Source of the DNA: JALYYC01 sp039922495 | Lineage (GTDB): Bacteria; Chloroflexota; Dormibacteria; CF-121 | NCBI GenBank assembly: GCA_039922495.1 | Contig: JBDTEO010000005.1 | Span: 1-64,000, forward strand | Length of the DNA stretch: 64,000 nucleotides | Direction of reading: 5' to 3' | Part shown: positions 1-8,374 of the stretch, one piece after another | How the letters are laid out: each line of letters begins with the position of its first letter | Position numbering within the stretch: position 1 is the first letter of the stretch | The notes under the pieces: model-generated | What the model was told of the DNA's origin: nothing | Seen by the model: only the letters and a program-made list of their open reading frames with translations | Database searches by the model: none | Translations under genes and position numbers: made by a program

Positions 1-1157
1 GAGGAGTGCTCGACCAGGGAACGAAGATGCTCCTCCTGCTCCCGCATGTCGGAAGCCTGCGTCTCCAGCTTCTTGTTGAGGGACATGTTGTCCGTGAGCA
101 TGATGAGCTGGCGGACGACGACAAACAGCGCCACCGCCATCAGGCTCCAGAACACCAGCGGATTGATCACGCCGGTGACCACGGTGCTCACGATGGTCGC
201 GGCGGCGGCCAGGGCGACCGGGACGTAGGGGAGAAACATCCGCCACGAACTGGGCAAGCGTTCCGCGTTGGCGGCCGGTTTCACGAACGGCACCTGCACC
301 GCCCGCAGCGCCGCCAGCGCGACCAGCAGGTAGCCGGCCACCCACCCGGTGTCGATCGGCTGGGCCGGGCCGTACGAGTTGAGGGTGGTGAGGTAGGCGA
401 ATCCGCTGTCGGCCAGCAGGTTGGCCAACAATCCGGCGGCCAGCAGGTAGAGCGCCACCTGGGCCGCGCGGCGGACGCGGCCGACCAGCAGGAGCACCAT
501 GGTCAGGATCACGATGTCGCTGATGGGATAGGCCAGACCGATCGCCTGCGAGATGAGGCTCCCGGTCCCAGCGTGGTAGACGGTTTCGAGGATCGTGACC
601 CAGCTGACGACCAGCAGCGCGCCGGCAATGATGGCGCCGTCGAGCAGGCTGGCGAGCCGTGAGGCGGTCCGCGGGTTCGCGGCGGCAAACAGGATGATGG
701 CTGCGATCGCTAACGGCTCCCCGCCGAGGTACCCGGCGTCGGCCAGGGAGGGGTAGGGGATTTGCTGGTGGAGCCCGACTTCGTAATAGGACCAGATGGA
801 TTCGCCGACGGCCCAGGAGAGGGTGGACGCCGTCATCAACGCCCAGGCGAGCCGAATCCGCCCCTGGTGGCGCCGGGCGGCCAGGGCGCAGAGGCCGGCG
901 GCGAGAAAGGCCACGGCCGCCTCGCCAATGTCATCGATGGCCTCGGTGAGGGTTACTCCCCCAATCCGGAAGGTGACCCAGAGTCCAAAGACAAGCGTGA
1001 AGAGCGCCGCCCCGAGCAGGGCGAAGGCGAAGAGCCGGTCGGAGCGCCGGCGCGCTACCTGGATGACGTCGCCATGCCTGCCGCGTGTAACCGCTACACG
1101 AGCGAGACGGTTCGGTTTCCCACTAAGTCGTGCGCCTGGGGAGGTCAGGCTCGTCAA
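1..1157 (-). CDS. Membrane sensor protein, N-terminal part (cut by left edge)
   Basis: Reading the minus strand, an open frame runs from about 1157 off the left edge. It encodes a series of hydrophobic helices (for example ALLGAALFTLVFGLWV, AVAFLAAGLCALAA, LLVVSWVTILETVYH, IVILTMVLLLVGRV) and then a charged helix ending in KKLETQASDMREQEEHLRSL, which looks like the entry to a PAS or GGDEF-type signalling domain. The motif PYPSLADAGYLG is typical of the membrane sensor region of many actinobacterial and Chloroflexota diguanylate cyclases, but the output domain lies outside the window, so that assignment is inference. The only usual start codon in frame is a TTG at 1155-1157, overlapping the end of the neighbouring kinase gene; the true start is uncertain. 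Confidence 0.6.
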   Translation of the reverse strand, partial: MTSLTSPGARLSGKPNRLARVAVTRGRHGDVIQVARRRSDRLFAFALLGAALFTLVFGLWVTFRIGGVTLTEAIDDIGEAAVAFLAAGLCALAARRHQGRIRLAWALMTASTLSWAVGESIWSYYEVGLHQQIPYPSLADAGYLGGEPLAIAAIILFAAANPRTASRLASLLDGAIIAGALLVVSWVTILETVYHAGTGSLISQAIGLAYPISDIVILTMVLLLVGRVRRAAQVALYLLAAGLLANLLADSGFAYLTTLNSYGPAQPIDTGWVAGYLLVALAALRAVQVPFVKPAANAERLPSSWRMFLPYVPVALAAAATIVSTVVTGVINPLVFWSLMAVALFVVVRQLIMLTDNMSLNKKLETQASDMREQEEHLRSLVEHS

Positions 1158-2142
1158 ACAGCACGGTGGCGCCCTCCGATTCAAACTGGAACATCACCCG
1201 GCTCAGACCAGCCTTTTGCAAGGTTCCGGTGACGGCCTCCTGCCGATCAGGATCGCAATATAGAAGTGCGAATCCTCCCCCGCCAGCCCCGACGAGTTTT
1301 CCACCCCCGGCGCCCGCCTTCAGGGCCGCCTCGTACCATTCGTCCACCCACGCATCGCTCACCCCTACGGCAAGTTGTCGCTTGGCGATCCAGGAGCGGT
1401 GCAGGCAGTCTCCGACGCCATCGATCTCCCCGCGCTGGAGCTCGCGGTGTAACTGGGCGGCCGCCGCCTTGATGGTGTGAAGGGCATTGATCGCCGTCCC
1501 GTTCCGCTGGGTGTTCATCCACTGGTCGTGCCAGATCCTGGCGGAATTCTGGCGCCGCCCGGTGAAGAACAGCATCAGGCGAGACTCGAGCGCATCGCGG
1601 AGTTCGGCAGAGAGGGCGATGGGCGTCACGCCGACGCCGTCCGGCCGGAATTCAAGGTAGTTCAGCCCGCCAAAGGTGCAGGTGTAGGGGTCTTGCTTGC
1701 CGATGAGCCGGCCCAGCTGACGAATTTCGATGTGACAGGCTAGCTCCGCGAGGTCGCGCGCCTCGCGTGCTGGGCCTTTGATCGATTCGAGGGCGCGGAT
1801 CAGCGCGACGCCCGATGCGGTGGACGAACCAAGCCCGGTGTCGCTCGGCACCTGAAAGGCAATGAAGATGGATAGGCCGCGGCCAAGGCCAAAGTAATCG
1901 ACGACCGCCCGGGGCACCGGGAGATCTGTATCCGAAGATTGCCAGCCGTCCTGCTGCGGCTTGTGGAAATCGACCGATGACGTGATTTCTGTTTCCTTAC
2001 CGTCCTGCGAAGAGATGAGGACGTAGCAGTACCGGTTAATCGCCACACTGACGACCGCCCCGCCGTATACCTCGTAATACGACTCGAAGTCGGTGCCCCC
2101 GCCAGCCAGGCCGATCCGCAATGGCGCCCGAGCCACGAGCAT
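1123..2142 (-). CDS. GHMP kinase, heptose-7-phosphate kinase (HddA) type, orphan copy
   Basis: The 339-residue protein begins MLVARAPLRIGLAGGGTD, the N-terminus typical of D-glycero-D-manno-heptose 7-phosphate kinases and related GHMP sugar kinases. The ATP-binding motif 2 appears as PSDTGLGSSTASG and the C-terminal glycine-rich motif 3 as KLVGAGGGGFALL. It would phosphorylate C1 of a sugar phosphate for nucleotide activation. A longer frame begins at a TTG at 2196, but the ATG at 2142 is preceded by GAGG at good spacing and aligns with the paralogue at 18436, so it was chosen. Unlike that paralogue it has no gmhA or gmhB beside it. The sugar specificity is inferred from family resemblance. 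Confidence 0.8.
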   Translation of the reverse strand: MLVARAPLRIGLAGGGTDFESYYEVYGGAVVSVAINRYCYVLISSQDGKETEITSSVDFHKPQQDGWQSSDTDLPVPRAVVDYFGLGRGLSIFIAFQVPSDTGLGSSTASGVALIRALESIKGPAREARDLAELACHIEIRQLGRLIGKQDPYTCTFGGLNYLEFRPDGVGVTPIALSAELRDALESRLMLFFTGRRQNSARIWHDQWMNTQRNGTAINALHTIKAAAAQLHRELQRGEIDGVGDCLHRSWIAKRQLAVGVSDAWVDEWYEAALKAGAGGGKLVGAGGGGFALLYCDPDRQEAVTGTLQKAGLSRVMFQFESEGATVLFDEPDLPRRTT

Positions 2143-2284
2143 TCGACGACCTCGCTCTGTCGCCTTCGAGTCAATCACGGACGTCGGCTCTCCCAAGCCA
2201 TCGAAATGCTACAGGACCGACGGGCTGCGCGGGTCGATCATAACCGCGCATCTTAGGCTCGCCTTAAGAAGAACTAACCGAACC

Positions 2285-2314
2285 TTGACCAAGGTGGCGT
2301 GGCAGGAGTAGGGT
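2285..2314 (+). promoter_or_regulatory. Promoter of the secreted BNR-repeat gene
   Basis: TTGACC (2285-2290) and TAGGGT (2309-2314) are separated by 18 bases. The -10 fits the TANNNT pattern of high-GC bacteria. A strong ribosome binding site, GGGGAGGAAG (2341-2350), lies just before the ATG at 2354. Confidence 0.55.
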
Positions 2315-2353
2315 AACGATCGAACTCGATTCACTCAAGCGGGGAGGAAGCGC

Positions 2354-4075
2354 ATGAGATCAGGACGCATTCTTGGGCTGCTCGCCGGTGCGGCGGCCGC
2401 TCTCGGTTCGATCGGCGGGTACGCGCAGACAGCCGGCCCGAATGTCCGGGTCACGCAGGACCAGAACTCGATCTATGTGAGCGCCCACACCATGGGAGGC
2501 TCCGGCGCCTATACCGACGCGGTGCTGACCCGGTGCGGCATGGACCGCCGGATGCAGAACGAGCCGACGATCGCGCTCGACCCCCGGAATCCGGCCGTCC
2601 GGACCGCCGGCAGCAACGACTACTGCACGATTCCAAACACCGGCGACGCATGGGCCGGCTTCTACCGGAGCGACGACAGCGGGACTACCTGGGTCGACAG
2701 CCTGCTCCCGGGCTACAAGGGCGACACCTCGCCGGAGGGCACCAGCTCACCGATCCACGCCATGGTGGCGGGCGGGGCGCTGGCCGCCGGCGACCCGGTC
2801 CAGGCCTGGGACGCGCAGGGCAACCTCTTCTATATGGGCAACAATTTCAATCGCGGCCTGCCGGACGGCAACTCCTTCCGCACGCGGGATAACACCGGCG
2901 ACGTCTGGGTGGCAACGTACGCCCCGATTCACCCGGCCGACAATACGACCGATGGCCAGAAGTACCTGCGCACGGTGATCCTGGCGCAGAACACCTTCGG
3001 CAACGGCTCCTTCAATGACAAGACCGGGATCGGCGTCGATCCGAACACCGGCAATGTTTACGCCTCGTGGTCGGACTTCCACGGGTCCGGTTGCAACCAG
3101 ATCCTGTTCTCGCGCTCGACCGACCATGGCGCCAGCTTCAGCGCCCCGATGAAGATCAGCAACGGGCTCTGCAGCAACCAGGGTCCGAACATCACGGTCG
3201 CCCCGAACGGCACGATCTACGAAGCCTGGGAGGGTGGCACCGGCGGCGCGTTCGGTCAGCACAGTACCAACGGCGCGGCCTTCGTCAAGTCGACCGACGG
3301 CGGCCTGACCTTCAGCAAGCCGGTCCTCGCCGTGACCTACACCCCCTTCACCTCAGGCCAGTTCAGTGGTAGTGGCGCCCGCGATTGCGGCGATCCGCCG
3401 TTCAACTGCCCGAGCGGCCAGACCTTCCCGCGCTTCGACCTCGCCGGCCCGACGATCACGACCAACGGAACCCAGGTCGTGATGGCGTTCCAGGTTCGCC
3501 AGCCCTTAGGCCAGGGCCAGATCGAGGCCACCCACTCGGAGAACGGCGGCGGCAGCTGGAGCTCCCCGGCGGCCATCGACCCGCAGGGCACCGGCCACCA
3601 GTTCTTCCCCTGGATCAACGCTTCGGGTGGACGGATCAACGCCGTCTACTACGACAGCAGCGGCGATCCGAATTACTCGCCGACCCGGGCGCCCTGCAAC
3701 AGCGCGACCGGCGCCGGGGCGGCGTGCCTCAACGTCCACTACACCTCGTCGACTGATGCCGTGACCTGGACGCCGGCCATTGTCGTAAACGACACGCCGA
3801 CCAACCCGAACTACGAGCAGTTCGGTGGTCGCCGGATCCCATTCTTCGGTGACTACATCATGGTCTCTTCGGTCGGGAACGTGATCGGCGCGGTCTGGAC
3901 CGACAGCCGCAACGTGGTCCCGGGTGTCGACGGCACCGGGACCGACATGGACAACGACGACGTCGCCGGCGATCCGGAGACGGTGGGCGGCACCTGCACC
4001 TCCTCGCTCGATGCCTGCTTCGATGGCACCGGCGGACTCGACCAGAATATTTACACCTCGACTATCACGCCCTAG
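2354..4075 (+). CDS. Secreted sialidase/BNR-repeat beta-propeller protein
   Basis: This 573-residue protein has a signal peptide (MRSGRILGLLAGAAAALGS, cleavage near residue 25) and repeated Asp-box motifs of the S-x-D-x-G-x-x-W/F type, seen as RSDDSGTTW, RSTDHGASF, KSTDGGLTF and HSENGGGSW. These define a six-bladed sialidase-like propeller. Paired cysteines along the chain suit an exported, disulfide-bonded fold. No convincing sialidase arginine triad was recognised, so it may be a carbohydrate-binding or structural propeller and not an enzyme. It is a single-gene unit with its own promoter and a terminator at 4090-4124. Confidence 0.75.
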   Translation: MRSGRILGLLAGAAAALGSIGGYAQTAGPNVRVTQDQNSIYVSAHTMGGSGAYTDAVLTRCGMDRRMQNEPTIALDPRNPAVRTAGSNDYCTIPNTGDAWAGFYRSDDSGTTWVDSLLPGYKGDTSPEGTSSPIHAMVAGGALAAGDPVQAWDAQGNLFYMGNNFNRGLPDGNSFRTRDNTGDVWVATYAPIHPADNTTDGQKYLRTVILAQNTFGNGSFNDKTGIGVDPNTGNVYASWSDFHGSGCNQILFSRSTDHGASFSAPMKISNGLCSNQGPNITVAPNGTIYEAWEGGTGGAFGQHSTNGAAFVKSTDGGLTFSKPVLAVTYTPFTSGQFSGSGARDCGDPPFNCPSGQTFPRFDLAGPTITTNGTQVVMAFQVRQPLGQGQIEATHSENGGGSWSSPAAIDPQGTGHQFFPWINASGGRINAVYYDSSGDPNYSPTRAPCNSATGAGAACLNVHYTSSTDAVTWTPAIVVNDTPTNPNYEQFGGRRIPFFGDYIMVSSVGNVIGAVWTDSRNVVPGVDGTGTDMDNDDVAGDPETVGGTCTSSLDACFDGTGGLDQNIYTSTITP

Positions 4076-4089
4076 GGTTTAGACTCGTC

Positions 4090-4124
4090 GAAAGGCCGCG
4101 ACCGCCCCCCGGCCGCGGCCTTTC
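4090..4124 (+). terminator. Intrinsic terminator after the BNR-repeat gene
   Basis: A perfect 11-bp inverted repeat, GAAAGGCCGCG (4090-4100) and CGCGGCCTTTC (4114-4124), with a 13-base loop, is followed by ATTTCG. It lies 15 bases after the stop codon. Confidence 0.7.
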
Positions 4125-4159
4125 ATTTCGCCGGATTTCGCCTTCCGTCTCCCTGCCCC

Positions 4160-5197
4160 ATGCCCCAGCCGCATCCCCTCTTCGTTCGCAACCTCCAGGC
4201 CGGCCAGCTGCGCGAGACGTTCCTCGTTTCGGCCGTCGCTTCCTTCCTCGGCGTCCGCTTCTTTCTCAACCTGACCGGCTTTCCCAGGCTCGGCGGCGGC
4301 GGGCTGCACATCGCCCACATGCTCTGGGGCGGCGGGCTGATGCTGACCGCGCTGCTCTTCCTGCTGGCTTACCTCGGCGAGCGGATCCGGCGGATCGCCG
4401 CCGTCATCGGCGGGCTCGGCTTCGGCCTCTTCATCGATGAGCTGGGCAAGTTCATCACGAGCGACAACGATTACTTCTATCGGCCGACCATCGCGCTCAT
4501 CTACGTGCTCTTCGTCCTGTTCTTTCTGCGCCTGCGCACCTTCGAACGCCAGCGCGGGGCGAGCGAGGACGTCTACCTTGCCAATGCGCTCGTGCTGCTC
4601 CAGGACGCCGCCATCCACGACCTCGACCTAAAAGAGAAGCACCTCGTGCTTCGCTGGCTCCGGCTGAGCGGCAAAACCGGGACGAGCCTGCTGGGTAACG
4701 CCGCCGAAACGCTGGCCAGCCGCCCACCGGATGTCGTGCCGAGGAGCTGGTTGCACCGCAGGCTGCGCTTGTTCCGGCGGTCGCTCGCGCGGGGTATCCA
4801 CTCGACATGGACCCGCCGGCTTGCCGTGCCCGTCCTGCTGATCCGGTTGCTCGGGGGCCTCGTGGTCACGGCTGTCCTCACCCTCTCGACCGGCAGCGAT
4901 CTGGCCGATGTCCCCACCCATCTCCCGATCCTGATCGCCACCGGGATCTCAGCGGCGATGGCCCTGATGGGGCTGATCCGCCTGCCGATGGCGCGGATCC
5001 ACGCGCTCCGCTGGTTCAAGCGGTCCATTCTTTCGACCATCCTGCTGACCGATGTCTTCGTTTTCTATTACCAGCAGCTCGGTGGACTGACCGATCTGGT
5101 CATCGACCTGGTCCTGCTGGCTATCTTCGAAGCGCTGATCGATTCGGAACATCGCCGGACGGTGGTGGAGAAAGTCGTCAAGGAGGCCATGCCATGA
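4160..5197 (+). CDS. Conserved multi-pass membrane protein of unknown function
   Basis: The 345-residue protein has about seven predicted membrane helices: two near residues 20-75 (one containing MLWGGGLMLTALLFLLAYLG), more at about 80-125, and three in the C-terminal third (VLLIRLLGGLVVTAVLTL, LPILIATGISAAMALMGLI, and a final helix near residue 320). A soluble stretch of about 90 residues separates the two groups. No enzyme motif was recognised. It overlaps the ChrB-domain gene by an ATGA junction, so the two are translationally coupled and probably work together. The ATG has no clear ribosome binding site. Confidence 0.65.
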   Translation: MPQPHPLFVRNLQAGQLRETFLVSAVASFLGVRFFLNLTGFPRLGGGGLHIAHMLWGGGLMLTALLFLLAYLGERIRRIAAVIGGLGFGLFIDELGKFITSDNDYFYRPTIALIYVLFVLFFLRLRTFERQRGASEDVYLANALVLLQDAAIHDLDLKEKHLVLRWLRLSGKTGTSLLGNAAETLASRPPDVVPRSWLHRRLRLFRRSLARGIHSTWTRRLAVPVLLIRLLGGLVVTAVLTLSTGSDLADVPTHLPILIATGISAAMALMGLIRLPMARIHALRWFKRSILSTILLTDVFVFYYQQLGGLTDLVIDLVLLAIFEALIDSEHRRTVVEKVVKEAMP

Positions 5198-5622
5198 AAT
5201 GGGTCACCCGCAAACGCGCCAACGTCGATCGCGTCGCCTGTCCGTGGCTGATCAAGCGATTCGTCGATCCCGATGCCGAGTTCCTGTTTGTCGAGACCGA
5301 TCAGATTGCCTCGGTGGTCGAGCGCGAAGGTGCCATTCCCTATGACACCGGGGGAGCGGAGCTGGGACACGTCGATGGCCGCTGCAGCTTCGAGTCGATT
5401 GTCCTGAAATACAACCTGACCGATCCGGCGTTGCAGCGGCTGGCAACGATCGTCCATGGCGCCGACGTCTCGGAGGATATCGGGATCACGCCGGAGTCCG
5501 CCGGGTTGTCAGCGATCGCGCATGGCTTCGCCCAGGTCCACGGCGACAACGACCACGAGAAGATTCGCCTGGAAACGCCGATGTACGACGGCCTCTACGC
5601 CTGGTGCCAGAACCCGCGTTAG
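5194..5622 (+). CDS. ChrB C-terminal domain protein
   Basis: The 142-residue product (MKWVTRKRANVDRVACPWLI...) matches the stand-alone ChrB C-terminal domain, with the characteristic RVACPWLIKRFVDPDAEF segment and a downstream HVDGRCSFE segment. In chromate-resistance operons ChrB acts as a sensor/regulator beside the ChrA transporter, but no ChrA is present and the winged-helix N-terminal half of full-length ChrB is absent. The strong AGGAGG at 5181-5186 and the ATGA overlap with the preceding gene fix the start. Its partner appears to be the membrane protein at 4160; a metal or redox role is inference. Confidence 0.8.
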   Translation: MKWVTRKRANVDRVACPWLIKRFVDPDAEFLFVETDQIASVVEREGAIPYDTGGAELGHVDGRCSFESIVLKYNLTDPALQRLATIVHGADVSEDIGITPESAGLSAIAHGFAQVHGDNDHEKIRLETPMYDGLYAWCQNPR

Positions 5623-5828
5623 GCGCCGCTTCCTGCGCCCCAGCCGGACCAGTCGATCAGCGGGTGGCTACCCGCCGGCGGATCACCCTGGAGCCAGAGC
5701 AGATCCGCCGCTGACGATTTGGCGGAGATGGACGGACTCGGGGACGGCGCCGACAGCGGCGTCGGTCCCGCCGATTGACAGGCCGCCAGCAGCAGCGGGA
5801 GGGCCGCGAACACCAGACGCCGGTTCAC
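5619..5828 (-). CDS. Small putative lipoprotein
   Basis: A 69-residue frame starts at GTG with MNRRLVFAALPLLLAAC, a lipoprotein signal with lipobox L-A-A-C at residue 17. A Ser/Pro-rich spacer and a short C-terminal tail (SHPLIDWSGWGAGSGA) follow. It converges on, and overlaps by 4 bases, the ChrB-domain gene. There is no good ribosome binding site and no recognised family, so support rests on the lipobox and the gap in gene coverage. Confidence 0.4.
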   Translation of the reverse strand: MNRRLVFAALPLLLAACQSAGPTPLSAPSPSPSISAKSSAADLLWLQGDPPAGSHPLIDWSGWGAGSGA

Positions 5829-5871
5829 GACTGGTAAACGGGCGCGCGGATATTACGTTTCGCCCCGCCGA

Positions 5872-6303
5872 TCAGGAGGTCGAGCCGTAGAGATCCTCGG
5901 CCCGGCGCACGATGGCCATGTAGCGATCGGGGTGGTCGAGCGGCTTGAAGCCGTACTGGGCGTAGAGGCCCTCCGCATCCCGGGTCGAGAGCAGGATCCG
6001 GCGCATGCCCTGCACCGCGGGATGGGCGACCACCGCCTCCATCAAGCGCTTGCCCACCCCCTGACCTCGCGCGTCCTCAGCGACGAAGACATCGCAGAGC
6101 CAGGCGAAGGTCGCGTAATCGGTCGCGAGTCGGGCAAACCCGACCAGCTCCCCGTCCCGAATCGCCCCAAAGCAGAGGCTGTGGTCGAGCGCCCGGTCCA
6201 TGACCTCGCGTGGCAGCCCGCGACTCCAGTAGGCACCCGAAAGCCAGCCGTGCAGGCGGTCACGGTCAATCCGGCTGACGTCCGTCGTGATCTCGAGGTC
6301 CAC
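5872..6303 (-). CDS. GNAT-family N-acetyltransferase
   Basis: The 143-residue protein carries the acetyl-CoA pyrophosphate-binding motif A (VFVAEDARGQGVGKRLMEAV, residues about 72-91) and the C-terminal EGLYAQYGFKPL segment typical of small GNAT enzymes. The substrate is unknown. The start is a GTG preceded by GAGG. It lies 5 bases downstream of the NUDIX gene on the same strand and is probably co-transcribed with it. Confidence 0.85.
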   Translation of the reverse strand: MDLEITTDVSRIDRDRLHGWLSGAYWSRGLPREVMDRALDHSLCFGAIRDGELVGFARLATDYATFAWLCDVFVAEDARGQGVGKRLMEAVVAHPAVQGMRRILLSTRDAEGLYAQYGFKPLDHPDRYMAIVRRAEDLYGSTS

Positions 6304-6308
6304 CTGCC

Positions 6309-6821
6309 TCAGACTCCCGCGTCGAACGGCCGGGATGGAATGCGTCCGTGGACCAAATCAGCCAGGTGTGTGGCCAGCGCGGCCGGCGCAAAGTCATCCG
6401 CCGATGCGGCAATCTCCTCCAGTGTCCACCAGCGGGGGTCGGTCATGAATTCGCGCTCGAATGCATCCCAGCCGGTGATGTCCACCTCGTGGGAGTCGAC
6501 GCGCACGAGATAAAACCGCTCGAGCTGGTGAATCAGTTCACCCGTGGTGGGCAGTGGGAAGACGACGTCCCGCACCCACACCAGCGGGCCAACCTCAAAT
6601 TCCCGCAGGCCGCATTCTTCGGCGAGCTCCCGCCTGAGAGCGTTCACGTCAGACTCCCCGGGACTCACGCCGCCGCCAGGGGTGATCCAGAAGTGCCCGG
6701 TCCGCTCCTGACTGCTAAACGCCTTGAACAGAAGCGTGCGGTCCCGGTCATCAATCAGAATCGCGCGTACCGCCTCGCGCGACACGGGCCGCTCGAACGC
6801 TCCTGTTGACTGACCCGCCAC
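6309..6821 (-). CDS. NUDIX hydrolase
   Basis: The 170-residue protein contains a complete NUDIX box (G-x5-E-x7-R-E-L-x-E-E-x-G-L, seen from GGGVSPGESD to RRELAEECGL, residues about 49-71), which binds Mg2+ and positions a nucleoside-diphosphate-linked substrate. WITPGGG precedes it as usual. The substrate cannot be read from sequence. The GTG start is exactly 7 bases after TAGCCT, a leaderless arrangement. The gene is divergent from the OsmC-family gene and their promoters overlap. Confidence 0.88.
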   Translation of the reverse strand: MAGQSTGAFERPVSREAVRAILIDDRDRTLLFKAFSSQERTGHFWITPGGGVSPGESDVNALRRELAEECGLREFEVGPLVWVRDVVFPLPTTGELIHQLERFYLVRVDSHEVDITGWDAFEREFMTDPRWWTLEEIAASADDFAPAALATHLADLVHGRIPSRPFDAGV

Positions 6822-6828
6822 CGCTCCG

Positions 6829-6838
6829 AGGCTACTAT
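6829..6838. promoter_or_regulatory. Overlapping divergent -10 elements (NUDIX/OsmC)
   Basis: On the minus strand TAGCCT (6829-6834) sits 7 bases before the NUDIX GTG. On the plus strand TACTAT (6833-6838) precedes the ribosome binding site GGAGGAGG of the OsmC-family gene. The two hexamers share two bases, so transcription of the two genes probably competes. No convincing -35 was found for either. Confidence 0.45.
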
Positions 6839-6856
6839 TTTCCGGAGGAGGAAAAC

Positions 6857-7390
6857 ATGACGGTTGATATTCGAAGCATTCAAGCGCCGCTTCGCGAGGG
6901 GTTCAAGCGAGACCCGTCGTCCGCCAACATCGAGCTCACGGTGGCCAGTAGCACGAGCGAACTGGCCGATCCGCTGCATTGCGCGATCGCCCCGGAGTCG
7001 GTTGACGACGTCGTCTGGCGATCGGGGGCCCACGCCGCAGTCGGCGGAGCTGGTGATGTTCCGTGCTCGGCGGATCTCTTACTCGGCGCCCTCGCCGCCT
7101 GCCAGGAGACGACGCTACGCATGGTCGCCGCCAACCTCGGCATCGAGCTGGAAGCGCTGGAGGTACGGGTCACCGGCGATTGGGATCCCCGTGGCACGCT
7201 CGCGATGGGTAAGGAATTCCCGATCGGACTGAAGGCGATTCACTGCACGACATCGGTTTCGGTGAAAGGCGACGTCCAGGGCGAGCGCGCCGAGCGCTTC
7301 CTCAAAAGCGCCGAGAAGTATTGCGTCGTCCTCAATACCCTCCGCAACGGTGTTCCGGTTGATTCGACCTTCAATATCGGACCGGCGTAA
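6857..7390 (+). CDS. OsmC/Ohr-family protein
   Basis: This 177-residue protein has the two conserved OsmC cysteines, one in SADLLLGALAACQETTL and one in KYCVVLNTLRNGVP. The OsmC/Ohr fold reduces organic hydroperoxides with this Cys pair, although some relatives have other roles. The ATG at 6857 is preceded by a strong GGAGGAGG (6844-6851), which decides it over an upstream in-frame start. The N-terminal extension of about 60 residues places it with longer OsmC-like proteins and not classical Ohr. Confidence 0.83.
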   Translation: MTVDIRSIQAPLREGFKRDPSSANIELTVASSTSELADPLHCAIAPESVDDVVWRSGAHAAVGGAGDVPCSADLLLGALAACQETTLRMVAANLGIELEALEVRVTGDWDPRGTLAMGKEFPIGLKAIHCTTSVSVKGDVQGERAERFLKSAEKYCVVLNTLRNGVPVDSTFNIGPA

Positions 7391-7439
7391 CCGAGTCAAT
7401 CCGCTGCCGCCAGCCGGGAGCATCCGAGGTCAATAGAAA

Positions 7440-7463
7440 AGCCGGGGCCCGTTGACCCCGGCT
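7440..7463 (-). terminator. Terminator between convergent OsmC and VOC genes
   Basis: The inverted repeat GCCGGGG (7441-7447) and CCCCGGC (7456-7462), plus one A-T pair, has an 8-base loop. On the minus strand it is followed by TTTTCTATT, which favours termination of the VOC gene. The plus-strand tail is less T-rich but may serve the OsmC gene. Confidence 0.6.
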
Positions 7464-7491
7464 CTTGTCGTTTCGTCGACGTTTTGTTGCG

Positions 7492-8268
7492 CTAGGCCTG
7501 CTTCATGGTCAGGATCCCGAAGGCCGCGCCCTGCGGGTCCGTGACGATCGAGAACCGGCCGCCCGGGAAGTCCTGCGGCTCGAGCATGATGGTGCCGCCC
7601 AGTTCTGCCACCTTCTTTGTGGTGGCGTCGGTATCCTTGCTGCCGAAATACACCAACCAGTGCGACGGCGTGCCCGGCGGTTGCATCATTTCCATGCCGC
7701 CACCAATGCTGGTACCAGCGACCTGGAACTCGGTGTAGTCGCCCTTCCCCTCGCCCATCGGGCTGACCTTGGTACCCCAGCCGAAGACCTTCGTGTAGAA
7801 CGCCAGGTCCTTGTCGAACCCGCGGGCGTTCAGCTCGGTCCAGGCGTAGGTGCTGGGCTGGCCAATCTGGGCCTCGAACCCCTTGTGGCTGCCGGGTTCC
7901 CAAACGGAGAAGAAGGCTCCGGCCGGGTCCTGGAAGCCCGCCATCCGGCCCGCGCCCATGACCTCGAAGGGCTCGGCGATGACCTTACCGCCGGCAGCCT
8001 TGACCGCCTCCGCGGTCTTGTCAGCATCCTCGGTGGCAAAGTAGATGGACCAGCTGGTCGGTTGGTCCGGACTCTGCGTCCCACCGAGTGCACCGACCTG
8101 CTTGCCATCCTGCAGGAACCAGGTATAGCCGCCGGCTTGTGGATCGGGAATCGTATTCGGTTGCCAACCAAATAGCTTCGAATAGAAGGCCTTGGACTTC
8201 TCCAGGTCCTTACTCTGCAGATCGACCCAGCTCACGGTACCTGGGGCGTAAACGGCAACTTCGGGCAT
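7492..8268 (-). CDS. Double VOC (glyoxalase/bleomycin-resistance fold) protein
   Basis: The 258-residue protein contains two tandem VOC modules, residues about 8-125 and 135-255. Each begins with a W-x-x-L segment (GTVSWVDLQSKD, YAWTELNARGFD), contains FY-x-K-x-FGW, and ends with a D-P-x-G/Q segment (GFQDPAGAFFSVWEPG, IVTDPQGAAFGIL). Two modules can make one complete active site. Such proteins are often annotated as hydroxylases or lyases, but the reaction cannot be assigned. AAGGAGG precedes the ATG. Confidence 0.85.
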   Translation of the reverse strand: MPEVAVYAPGTVSWVDLQSKDLEKSKAFYSKLFGWQPNTIPDPQAGGYTWFLQDGKQVGALGGTQSPDQPTSWSIYFATEDADKTAEAVKAAGGKVIAEPFEVMGAGRMAGFQDPAGAFFSVWEPGSHKGFEAQIGQPSTYAWTELNARGFDKDLAFYTKVFGWGTKVSPMGEGKGDYTEFQVAGTSIGGGMEMMQPPGTPSHWLVYFGSKDTDATTKKVAELGGTIMLEPQDFPGGRFSIVTDPQGAAFGILTMKQA

Positions 8269-8374
8269 AGACCCTTCCTCCTTGGTGAACCATCGAAACG
8301 GTCGACAGAAGGTCGAGTCTACTCCGATGCCGGGCGATCAGGCGTCCGGCACCGGAGTCTTTCGAGACCTCGCT

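Noticed and set aside
6..662. Plus-strand open frame at the left edge
   Set aside because: The minus strand here encodes ordered membrane helices; the plus-strand product is His/Gln/Arg-rich and looks like a complement.
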